Below, in pieces: positions 53,760 through 63,840 of a stretch of DNA of 64,000 nt. How positions within the stretch are numbered: the first letter of the stretch is position 1; each line of letters opens with the position of its first letter. The notes under the pieces were generated by a model. It made no database searches, was not told the origin of the DNA, and saw only the letters and a program-made list of their open reading frames with translations. The DNA comes from Sanderia malayensis (lineage: Eukaryota; Cnidaria; Scyphozoa; Semaeostomeae; Pelagiidae): assembly GCA_013076295.1 (NCBI GenBank), contig RQOL01000952.1, positions 1 through 64,000 on the forward strand. The letters are read 5' to 3'. The translations under genes and the position numbers were made by a program.

Positions 53760-56700
53760 GTTTTGCACAATGTTCATATTTTATAACGAGCTTTATTGTG
53801 ACATGACGTGGGGTAAATGGCCTCATTATGCCCATTATTACATTGATGCTAGGCATTAACATTATAACGCTGTCCTGGTCTATACAGTTTGAAAAAAGTG
53901 CTATTAACAGCGAGAATCTTTCAAAATTTTTGCTTATTTTCGATGAAAATGGGGTTTTGACATGAAAACGAGGCCAAAAACTCCTACTGTGACCATATAA
54001 GATCGATTTTTCGATTCATCAGCTCAATTTACCCTTACTTACCCAGTTTTACGGAATTCTGTTGAGAAAGTTCTTTGGACATTTCAACATTTCAACATGC
54101 AATAGAGGCTAAACGCCCCCAATTTGCCCGTATAACATCGATATTCGGAATCAGCGCCCTAAGATTACCCAAATCCACCTAATTTAAATTATTTCCCCGA
54201 CGGGGGATACTACCCCCATTTTCCGCCTGGTCTACATGAAAAGGGGGACCAGCCCTCTCAAGCGAGATCTTGCTATTGACTACTCGAGATCTCGCCAAGA
54301 AGGGCTGGAAATTTTCTATGTTAACACAATCAAGCGGGCTGGCTCGCCCAGAAGGGCTGGAAAATATTGTTTCACGCCCACATCAAATACACACTGCATG
54401 TGTTATCAAAGTAAAAGTGGCTGTTAGCCGTGAAAAGTGGTGACAAGTTATCACGGTGAAGGAATAGCTGTGAAAATGTTTGAAAATGCTTATGTGAAAA
54501 TTTTCCAGCCCTCTCTCTGAAGAGGGCTGGAAAATTCTCATAAATCTTCTGTAACCATTTCTATCTGCTAACCTCAATTCATTGACAAGACGAGTGTATA
54601 AACCACTATCATCTCTTCTTCCTTGCCAATCCTTGCACCAAACAGATCTATTCCTTCGATTCTTTATTTTTAAAGCACACCCTATCGATATTGCGCACAC
54701 AGCTGTCTCCTGAAGGTCATGCATCGTTAAATGTAAAATTGCACTGAATGCTTCATTCTTAATTGAACATTGGAATAGTGTAGAAAGCTCAGCTGTAAGC
54801 TTCTTATTCCTCTCTCTAGTTCCTTGATGCTGTCACCACAAGTGGGGGTGATTTCTAAAACTTACACATTGTGCTGTTTCCGATTCCTTGTTGCAAGTGT
54901 TGCAAGTTTAGACTACGGATCCCGTAAGCTGACCGTGTTTCTGTTTACGAAATTCTGAAGGTAATGCACAACAATTACATGAGGAATGGTGTTGCGAAAA
55001 TCCCAAAGGAAATGCATCACAAATGGCTGAGGAAGGGTGTTGGAAAACAAGGCAGAGGATGATAGGGGTACTCTGATAACGGAAGGTGGATGGGTTTTTT
55101 TCGAACCTTGTTTTCGCAATTTTTCTTGTCGGTGTTTTTCCAAGTGCGATTTGCCAGACTTGTAATGATTTTCTTAGTCGTGTTTGTCATGCTTTCACCT
55201 TGTTTAATTCTATTTTTTCTGCCAGCCTAGTGTTCAGAAAGAGCACTGTGATTGCTGTGATTGATTAGCCACAATCAGCTTTTTAACAAACCTGGTATTG
55301 ATTGACTAATACATTTGAGGTGTCAGCCTTGATATTAGGGTGTTTCCGAAACACAACCTATCGCAATAAGACGCCCATTGGAGGTCTTGCGTCTTACCGA
55401 AAATCCTGACACACTTTTGCAAAAACATCGGTCATCATCAAAACCGGTGATTGAGACAAATTATTTCAAACCTGCAAGTTTTAAATTGAGCTGATTTTTA
55501 TAGTTTACGGAAATTCAACATTCGATCTGTCATTTCGAGGTGAAATCACTCTCTAACATAGGAAAATATGCTTTTTACACATTTACACATAGTTTTATTT
55601 TGTCAACTGTTTCCACAACAATTTCATTGAATGCTTCCGCTTTTGAAACACTGGCCTAGCAAATCGTCAATCTGTGTATCTTTTCGGGCAAATACATAGA
55701 GCCTTCACAGCATCACCAAAAATTCTGTTGCTGCCCCTGAAGACTTGAAGACTGCATTGTTTCCAGGATTCTGGAAATTGGAACAGACAAAGAAGAGTGT
55801 AAATTTCTTCTTTCCTGAACCTGAACTCCACTTTCGTATTGTCGCCAAATCAAATCTTTCGTATTACCAATAATATGACTGATGCAGTGCAAATTTCGTT
55901 GATTAAATTGTAGTGCAAATTTTGTTGATTAAATTTATGATTATGAAGCAATAACAGATCATGAACATCAAAAATATTATTATCATATAAATTTAACATC
56001 ACATCACTATTGTGAGAATTTCCATTTATTTCGAGAAACACTTTGAATGTTGGCACGAGAGATAGGTCGTCCTACCAAAGATTGCATTTTCGGAAATAAA
56101 ATTTGATGAGAAGGACCACTGTCCTAACACCAGGCCTCAATTGGGCGTCGTCGTGTTTTGGAAACTCGCTATTAAGCATAGGTTGTTTGTCGTCTTCGTA
56201 ATCCCCTAGTTAGTGGCTCAGTTAGATCTGCAAATAAGTTCACACATTTCCAATATCTTCTTATGAGAGATGTGTTTAGTGATATTTGCTTGGTAACGCC
56301 AAGTTATGATAAACGTCAATAATTAACTTAAGTTAATGAAACATTAAGGGCCCATATACACGAGCACATTAAATTTGCCTAAAACAGTAGGGTGCAGCGT
56401 AAGGAGGTGTGAATTCCGGATTATCTGTCCTTATTTTGCCCATCAAAAGAAGGCCTAGTTCATACAGCGTCAGTGAACTATACATAGGAACTCTGGAACG
56501 ATAACTCTATTTAGCTCGAGTGTGTCACGAAATGGCTGCCTCTGTACATACAGTGGAAAAAACAAACCATCGTATTTCTCATCAGTTGTATCATAATTAG
56601 CTGCCAAAATATGCTGGATCATTTAATATACTTATTTATTTCTTAGAAATGAAAAAAATTCATCGCTACACGCTTATAATGTATTTCATGGGCAATTTTC

Positions 56701-57060
56701 TATTTTAGAGATTCTCTAAAAAACAAGGTTTCCATAAATTTTTCAAGAATGGGCAAACTCAGAAGCCAGCCAAATAAGTATAAGCTGCAAGTAACCATTC
56801 TGCGACTTTTGAAATGCCATGTAGCTATGTATCTCATAAAATAAACGTGTAAGATGACTTCAAATAATTTGGACGGTGAGGTTAGGTCAAAAATCGCCAC
56901 GGCAAAAAGTCTTGTAGCGTGGAAATTTCTCCACAAAGTTGCAAGTATTATATTTAATACTATCGATCACATATTTCTCTAAATGATAACTTCGAATTTC
57001 CTGGTTAAAACTCCACAATTCCGAACAGAAATTAACAAATCCGTTTGTTGGCTATCGTGA
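53760..57060. other. Non-coding region with short inverted repeats
   Basis: No gene recognised. AGGGCTGG/CCAGCCCT occurs several times between 54,249 and 54,536, including a 16-bp perfect hairpin (54499-54514/54521-54536, 6-nt loop). Near 55,345-55,390, GTGTTTCCGAAACAC and TAAGACGC...GCGTCTTA are small palindromes, and related but reversed sequence (ACGACGCCC, ATAGGTTGT) lies near 56,145-56,190, perhaps the ends of an old element. Confidence 0.35.
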
Positions 57061-57104
57061 ACAGAGCCGACCCGACAACATTTCTTGTATGTTTGCTGCA
57101 GGTA

Positions 57105-58360
57105 CAGCCTCTCTCCCCCTCACTTAAAGTGCATAAAGCGGGAAATTCAACTTGCGAAAAAGGGAAGGAAACAAACTGCCCATTGGTTGCGTAGTAATTG
57201 GATGTACAAGCAAGCAGAAAAAAAGGAATACGAATCGTACTTCAAAGACAGACAAAAATTAATCGCAGGAGAATTATATTGCATTCGACAGGTTAGTTTC
57301 TAATAATTCTTCAATATTACAATGTCTTGTAACAATTTAACAAGCTCTGTAAAAGAGAGGAAGGCCTAAAAAAACAATGTGTATACTCGCAACAATTATT
57401 CATGATATTATTAATTTATTGAAAATGAACTTAATTTATGGTACTTTCTTCAGGTTTCCTCATAAGAACAAAGAGCTGGTGGTAGAATGGGAGAGGTTAA
57501 CCAGGCGGCAGCTGGAAAATGGCAAGCCGTGGAAGACCACAAAGTACAGCTTTTTATGCAGTAAACACTTTAAAATTGCTGATTATGTAATACCACCAGG
57601 ACCTGGCCGATGTCAACTGAGAGACTGCCGTTCCAACAATTTTTGAAGGTCTGCCATGTCATTTGCGACCACAAGATCCAAAGCGAAGAAGGGGGCTGAA
57701 AAGACACGCAGAGACAAATAAAAAAAATATTTCACCCTCAAAAATCAAGAAATTGCATGGAAACTCTCTATGCGAGTCTCCACATGAAGAAACTACATCA
57801 AACAACAAAGGTAGCTTTGTTGTTTGATGTAAAATTCACACATAATGTTACTAGCACTACCTTTTTATTAGCACTACATATCACTTAGCATTATATTTAT
57901 CAATACTATTATCATCGTTGTTATTATTATTATTATAAAAATCGAGAATGAAAACCTTGTTGAAAAACTTATAGCAAAAGGCAACATCATGAAAAGAAAA
58001 ATCAAAACATTGCAGCAAAAAGTTAAGACGAGAAACAAGAAAATTGAAAGTATAGAGCAGGTAATTGATGTTTTGCCTTGATATCCTTGAAATATCCTCC
58101 AATTATATACTCAAAAAGTATTTTACATTTTGTAATTTTTGACTATAAGGTAATTGATGAGATGAAGAAAAATTTACTAATTAAATCTGAAAAAGCATCC
58201 TTGTAACACAACAGTTTTGATGGATTGCAATTGTCAATGTTCAAGAACACTCTAAATAATTCTGGTTTAAAGAAGCAAGGGAAAAGGTATGCAGAAGCAG
58301 CAAAAGAGTTTGCAGTTACCCTGTATTTTGATTCCCCTCGATACCGTGGCTGATTTGGAC
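57105..58360 (+). pseudogene. THAP-domain P-element-like transposase remnant
   Basis: Exon 1 (to 57291) holds GCVVIGCTSKQKKRNT, the first Cys pair of a THAP finger, and ends AFDR in phase 2 after an in-frame TAA. Exon 2 (from 57455, after cttcAG) continues FPHKNKELVVEWERLTRR, WKTTKYSFLCSKHFKIADYV, VIPPG: FP box, Trp and the C-x2-H pair. Further right, 57,930-58,055 encodes a coiled coil (NIMKRKIKTLQQKVKTRNKK), and 58,149-58,350 encodes SFDGLQLSMFKNTLN and KRYAEAAKEFAVTLYFDSPR, the block seen in P-element/THAP9 transposases before the catalytic core. THAP binds the transposon ends. The GTPase and DDE parts are missing and there are several stops. A dead 5' remnant. Confidence 0.7.
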
Positions 58361-58390
58361 AACTTAGTCCTTATCTAAGACTTGTAGTAA

Positions 58391-58525
58391 GACTGGCGAC
58401 CGCTTATCGGGATAGGCGGCCGCCTGTTTAAAGATACGTGGCTGCCTGTTTAAGGATACATGGCCGCTTATTTAAGATGAGCGGCCGCTTGTTTTGAGAT
58501 GAGCGGCCACTTGTTTTGAGATCTC
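58391..58525. repeat. Short tandem repeat with GCGGCCGC cores
   Basis: About six units of 22-26 bp: GCGGCCGCCTGTTTAAAGAT, GTGGCTGCCTGTTTAAGGAT, ATGGCCGCTTATTTAAGATG, GCGGCCGCTTGTTTTGAGAT, GCGGCCACTTGTTTTGAGAT. GC-rich cores stand out from the AT-rich surroundings. It separates the P-element remnant from the integrase-like gene. Confidence 0.7.
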
Positions 58526-58579
58526 TCCTGGTCTGTATTTTGTTTGTTTGAAGAGATTTAGTCCTTTCTGGTCAGTGTT

Positions 58580-59817
58580 TTGTTTACACGTTTTCACCTG
58601 GTTTTATTATTATTTGATTTATACATATGGAGAATGAACACAATCTTACAAGTAGAACGTGCTGAAAATGCATTAACCGGCGACCTGGTAACGTACTATT
58701 CAAATCTGAAAACACTAAGCAATAAGGAAATATGTAGTTTGATTAATAATAATCATCAAAGAGATTTAACTCTTCGTCAATTGAGGTACATTCGAAAAAG
58801 GCTTGGCTTGAAAAGGTATGACAAAGTTTCATTTAACGACTTGATGGACATTGTTAACAACGAGCTTGATACATCAAATAAACACGTTGGATATCGCCAG
58901 ATGACCGAATTTATTAACGTGAAGTACAATATCTCAGTGTCAAAAGAGAAAGTAAGGAATATAATAAGTATTGTTGATCCTGATGGTGTCGAAGAACGAA
59001 GAAGAAATGCAATTAGAAGGAGAGTTTACCAAACATCTGGCCTGAATGATGTGTGTCATGTAGACGGAAACGATAAGCTTAAAAAATGGGAATTCTGTAT
59101 TCATGGAGCAGTGCATGGGTTCAGTTAAAAATTGTTATGGTTGAAGGTTTCATCAACAAACAACGATTGCTTGGTTATTGCAAATTTTTACCTGGACCAC
59201 ATTAAGGAACATGGGATTGCACCAAAGGTTGTAAGAATGGATAGAGGGACGGAGAATATTTATATCGAAGATCTCCAGATAATTTTCACAGGTAGTGAAG
59301 AAAGTTTTTTGTACGCAACTTCCACACGAAACCCGCAAATTGAATCATTTTGGTCCAGATTAAAAAATGTCGACTTTCTTGGTGGATAAACTTCCTTGAT
59401 AAAATGGAAAAAGATAGATTATTCAAGTCGTATTTAAAAACTCACGTGGAAACATTACTGTTTGTTTTTCTTCCAATAAGTCAAAATGAATTAGTCGAGT
59501 TTGGAAGAGTTTGGAAGTCTCGACATGTGAGACAATCTGGCGCTGCACCTGGAGGGAAACCCGAAATTTTATACACATTGCCGCATCAAATAGACTTCAG
59601 TGAACAAGGAATAAGGGTTACAAATGAAAACCTTGCCATAGCTTCAGAAGTTATCGGAATAAAACACTGTCCAGTTGCCAAGAATGATGATCTCAATCAA
59701 TTACTTTCATGTTATTGCCAAATAGAGAATATAATCAGGCCTTCGGATGCATGCACAGGATTAGACGTATATGTTACATTATTAGGATGTTTAGAAAGTG
59801 ATGGCTTTGAGATTTAA
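58580..59817 (+). pseudogene. DDE integrase-like protein (rve type), two lesions
   Basis: About 410 codons over one stop and one shift. N-terminal HTH-like repeats: ICSLINNNHQRDLTLRQLRY, IRKRLGLKRYDKV. Catalytic region: LNDVCHVDGNDKLKKWEFCI (first Asp), an in-frame TAA at 59126-59128 inside HGFS-stop-KLLWLKVSSTN, then VVRMDRGTENIYI (second Asp), RNPQIESFWSRLK (Glu 34 residues later, a D-35-E-like spacing). A one-base shift in the A6 run near 59,365 moves into RLSWWINFLDKMEK..., GRVWKSRHVRQSGAAPGGKP, ending with stop at 59817. I know the family as cnidarian/fish 'integrase core' proteins of uncertain origin, perhaps domesticated. Such enzymes join DNA ends. This copy should be inactive unless the two lesions are sequence errors. 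Confidence 0.75.
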
Positions 59818-59819
59818 CC

Positions 59820-61150
59820 CTGTGTTATTTCTAAAATAAACGTTCAGATTTGTAAAGGTTAATTTTTCAGATTTTGATAATTTTATTCATTTCTTCCCCC
59901 TGTATTTAACTCATTCATGTTTTTAGCGCCTGTAGACGTCGTAGCAGCAAAAACCACTAAAGAGTTTTGCGCCTGCAAAAGTCATTGGATTTCTTTGTCT
60001 CAATTTCTTTAAGTGTTATTGTTTAAAATTGCTTGCAAAATTGATGAGTTAGTATGACAGATGATCGTTGGATGTCAATAGTTGCTAAATGTAATAACAA
60101 TAGTTATACCATAAGAAATAAATTGGCATATGTACAAGACGAAGGCCACAAAAGAGCCTAGCGTATGTTGGTTTATATTTCATCAAAATGTTTTCCACGG
60201 GTCAGTTCAAAGATTATAGACAGAGAAATTACTACAACCATCTAGCAAACTGCCTAACCCTAAATTTTATTTCGGATTCGGGTTTTCCATGTTGAAAAGT
60301 ATCTAAAACTGCCAGGGGCCATTTTGGGCGTGGTCCGATATTCATGTCATTCATGATTACACCTACTCACGGTCTGCAAAAAATTTTTGTGGACTTTTCG
60401 AAAAATTTTTCACGAATGTATAGTGCATCATAAAGCAAGAAATAAATTATAAAACACTTACTTCTTTTCTCTCACCATTCGGGGGGTACAGCGTCTCAGA
60501 GTTTGTCTTGTTGTTGTTGTTAGAAAACATCAAGTTTTCGATACATCGCGTATAAGCCGAAATTTTCGATTCAAAATCCATAGTTATAATAAAAATAGTT
60601 AAAGTGGTGTATTTACACTATCTACAATGTATCTTTGTCTTGTCTAGAAGGTTTTAGCGAAATATCAAGGCAGCCATCCATTGCACGAATCTTCACTGGA
60701 CAGAATGTCCGAAACTTCCCACTCGCTTTCATCTTCACACTCGCTTTCATATGGCTGTTTCTGCGTTAGCAGAAACAGCCATATGAAGCCATATTATCTG
60801 AAGCAGATGAAATTCTATTGGGAAGTGATCATGGGTGCCCCTGAAAATAGACAAAAACGCAAAAATCTAGAAGCTGCTCTAATAGCTCTCAAGAGGCCCA
60901 CATTGAATGACCAAATGGACTCAAGCCAATTAATTCTATTCAGACACGGAGTAACATGAACAGAAATGTATACAAAATTTTCTTAGGAACTCACATAAGA
61001 AATTAGCATTTTAACAACCATTTAATTGTTTTAGATTGCTTTTCGTTTACACTTGTAAATAAATTTAAACTTGACGTCTTCTCATTTTACTTGTATATAG
61101 CACTGAAGATGGACATGTTCCGAAAAGCTTTTGCATATTATTATCTTAAT
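59820..61150. other. Mostly non-coding
   Basis: One 92-codon open frame (60681-60959) spans a perfect hairpin and has no known domain (FYWEVIMGAPENRQKRKNLE). It is more likely chance or an exon scrap than a gene. Nothing else supported. Confidence 0.35.
60746..60787. repeat. Perfect 19-bp hairpin, 4-nt loop
   Basis: TTCATATGGCTGTTTCTGC (60746-60764), loop GTTA, exact inverted copy at 60769-60787. Preceded by the short direct repeat CACTCGCTTTCAT (twice in 60,720-60,750). Confidence 0.85.
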
Positions 61151-61155
61151 TGTTA

Positions 61156-61470
61156 TCAATAAATATATGTTTTAAAATTTTTTAAAAAATTGATAAAACA
61201 TCCGTTTTCTTCAAAAAGGATTGGTGGCACTTGCCGCAAGTGACAATGATACCAGAAAAATGCTTGATAATGGCAGCGTTTAATTGCCCGTTCTACTGAC
61301 TTGGGGTCTAGTGGTATGCCCATAGATGATTTTCCTTTCATTTCTTTACATAGCTGTATTCTCGTACTCAAGTATGCCTCATCTGCTTTTCCACTGTATG
61401 TAGTTTTTCGAATGAGTTCCTTTATATCTTCAATATTGTTTTCTTTTAAGTTTCTGCAATAAATCAATAT
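61156..61470 (-). pseudogene. HEEADSR-family protein, third C-terminal fragment
   Basis: Minus strand: ELIRKTTYSGKADEAYLSTR, IQLCKEMKGKSSMGIPLDPK, SVERAIKRCHYQAFFWYHCH, then PPILFEENG. The order (Cys near KxxxG, P-DPKS, AxRxHYQAxxW) is that of the C-terminal domain of the same family as 20.3-25.4 and 53.2-53.7 kb, though the three copies are well diverged. About 100 codons, N-terminus missing. Confidence 0.55.
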
Positions 61471-62017
61471 CTCCTAGCTTCTTCCTGAACTTCTGGAGAA
61501 CACGAACCTTTCTAGCTTTGTAAAATTATGACCTTGAGTGACATCCTGTTAGACAGTGCAGTGCTGGTAACGCAAGTGACAACTTCTCTCCAAGAAATTT
61601 GTTTATTGGCGCCATTATGTAGGAATTCCTGCCACTTTCCTCCCTCTAACATCCATGCACTTGGGCTCCGGGTGCACCTCTTCTCTTCTGCAAACGGCTT
61701 TTGACACTCCTTTCATTCACCATTCCAAGCATTACCGGTTGTGAATTATTAGGTGGCTGCATAAACCGGAGAAGGCATTTTAGGGACCAGTCATTATTAA
61801 TGCCGGGTGGGGGGCCGGAAGATATTGAGGGGGGGCCACCAAAAATTTGTGACTAAAGAAGGGGGGCCACAAATATATTTGTACAGTGTAAGGGGGGGCC
61901 ATCAAAATTTTGAGCATGATTATCCAAAAAGCATGACCATAATTATAATTATCAAAATTAGATAGTCTGTTGTAATTAGCACAACATACACACACACAAA
62001 TTAAAAACCAAGTCAGA

Positions 62018-62959
62018 TCAGTCACAGATATCTCCACCACTGCTAGATTCTGAAGAAGAGCTATCAGAAGAAGCATTTTTTTGTCTGGTAGCAAATCCAA
62101 ATGATTCGGCAATGCTCAACTGCAATGAAGGTTTTGCTTTCTTTGCTTTTTTCCTTGGGCATGACATTCTTTCAAGTGTCTTCAGAATCATGCTAGTTGC
62201 TTCATCATTGAACACATTTTTCCCTATGAGAAATTCTAGTCCACCTTTGCTGGTTTTTGTTTTTAAAAGTGACAACTCCTTCTGTATCAGCATTTGTGTT
62301 GTTATTGAGAAATTGAAGTCAGCATTTGTGACTTTGTCAATGATTTCCTTTTGATGTAAAGAAGGAATAACTTGCCCTAATACATTTATGGCACTTCTGA
62401 CATCGCGCATATGTTTCCTTTTTATTGCTTTTCTGGAGTTTTCTTTTGCTCTTCTCTTAGAACGTTTCCTTTCATGGTGCTCAGCATCTTGTTTGACAAC
62501 TTTTTGATTCAAATAATTAATGCACCGAGTGATGTCTCCTTTGACTTTCACAAATTTTGAATCAATTCTACCACACTCCTTAATTAAATTGTCAAGAAAA
62601 TGTAGTTCATTTGCTTTCCAGTTACAAATTTTACCATTCATGAATAAGTTACTTTTCATGTTTTTACATTCAGTAATAAAATCAGTGATGGTTTTCAAAA
62701 TGCCTCCAACAAATACTTCTGATTGTTCAGCAATTTTTAAATCTTTGTGTGTTAACACAGTTTGACCTATTTTGGAAATTTTCATGTCCACAGAAAGAGC
62801 TTCCTCTAGCTGATCTGAAGTCATACTCATCAATTGATTTAAGTCGTCATAACCATTTTGATCAAATTGTGACCAATATTGAACCATACCATGTTTCTTC
62901 AAAAAGATATAACACTCATTCGTATTTTCAACCGATGATTCACAAGATTTAGAATCCAT
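62018..62959 (-). CDS. SAM-domain-like, basic and Ser-rich tail protein
   Basis: First ATG at 62959; the frame is open for 16 further codons upstream from 63007, but with no ATG before a TAA. 313 codons. N-terminal CYIFLKKHGMVQYWSQFDQN, GYDDLNQLMSMTSDQLEEAL, KISKIGQTVLTHKDLKIAEQ fits a SAM domain (five-helix oligomerisation fold), residues about 15-75. Then a helical middle (CNWKANELHFLDNLIKECGR), a strong nuclear-localisation-like run (ERKRSKRRAKENSRKAIKRK), a helical NFSITTQMLIQKELSLLKTK region, and an acidic Ser tail SSDSSSSESSSGGDICD. No stops or shifts: this is one of few intact frames in the window. Role unknown; a nuclear, self-associating, possibly DNA- or chromatin-binding protein encoded by the transposon is inferred. 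Confidence 0.75.
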   Translation of the reverse strand: MDSKSCESSVENTNECYIFLKKHGMVQYWSQFDQNGYDDLNQLMSMTSDQLEEALSVDMKISKIGQTVLTHKDLKIAEQSEVFVGGILKTITDFITECKNMKSNLFMNGKICNWKANELHFLDNLIKECGRIDSKFVKVKGDITRCINYLNQKVVKQDAEHHERKRSKRRAKENSRKAIKRKHMRDVRSAINVLGQVIPSLHQKEIIDKVTNADFNFSITTQMLIQKELSLLKTKTSKGGLEFLIGKNVFNDEATSMILKTLERMSCPRKKAKKAKPSLQLSIAESFGFATRQKNASSDSSSSESSSGGDICD

Positions 62960-63060
62960 TTTCACTTCTGGTGTGTGGGACTTTTGAGCCTCGATTTGGG
63001 ATTCCACTCTTTTTTTGGCTTTGGCGCGAACGAATGATTGTTAAAAAAAGCAAGGCCAAA

Positions 63061-63840
63061 ATGGCTGCGACTTCATCACTTAGAAATGGAAACGAAGTTC
63101 GATCATTTATAAGGAGCAATGCCAGAAAAACCAATAATGTTCTAACTTCTTTACAAGAATGCAGACTTTAGGATAATTTAGAAGTTCTTGAAAGCAAGAT
63201 CCAAAAACTATCTGCAGGCTCAAAGCTTTGGGAGCATTTGCGTGGACTTCGTGATCATGCAATTACTGAAGATGAAGAAAATCAGAGTGGCGAGGAAGAG
63301 GAAAATGCACATGTTGCAGACATACCAGTTGAACTTTTCAAGGCAACCAGAAGTGGAAGAGTTGCGGGAGGATGGAGACTTGTTGAGTATATTGGTGAGA
63401 AAATCATTCTTGATATCTGAAGTTATTTTGGTTATTAAATAGACTATGCTGCAAAGCTAAATATAATTTGGCAAAAAGTAATGAGTTCTTGGGGCAGCAG
63501 TTTCAAATGAAATCAGATATCAAATTACTGCATTATTCATAGTCATCAGACTAAATATAACTTGCATGCAGACTCCTTTTCAAGCAAACAAATTTGGCAT
63601 TCAGGCTAAAAGTGAAATAAAACTTTCTGATAATGAAATTGGAATGTAGCAATAAATAAACATCAGTACTTGAATTTGAATCATTTTCTGGCTGTGGTAA
63701 TCAATTTATATATTTCTACCTTTTATGATATTAAAATATACTTAATACTTTGATTCCTTAATTTTAGCTGCCAGTAAAGAAATTTGAACCAAAAGAAGAA
63801 TCCAAAAATGGTATTGTGAGTGAGTTAAAACTGTTTTATA
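63061..63840 (+). CDS. Small acidic protein gene, divergent partner in the TIR element
   Basis: ATG at 63061 (GCCAAAATGG context) gives AATSSLRNGNEVRSFIRSNA, RKTNNVLTSLQECRL, then an in-frame TAG at 63169-63171, followed in the same frame by DNLEVLESKIQKLSAGSKLW, EHLRGLRDHAITEDEENQSG, an acidic run, FKATRSGRVAGGWRLVEYIG, ending at 63420. A possible second exon after ttttAG at about 63,769 reads LPVKKFEPKEESKNGIVSEL. Shares a short upstream region with the SAM-like gene. Coiled-coil-like first half. The TAG makes this copy broken or indicates splicing around it. No family recognised. Confidence 0.5.
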
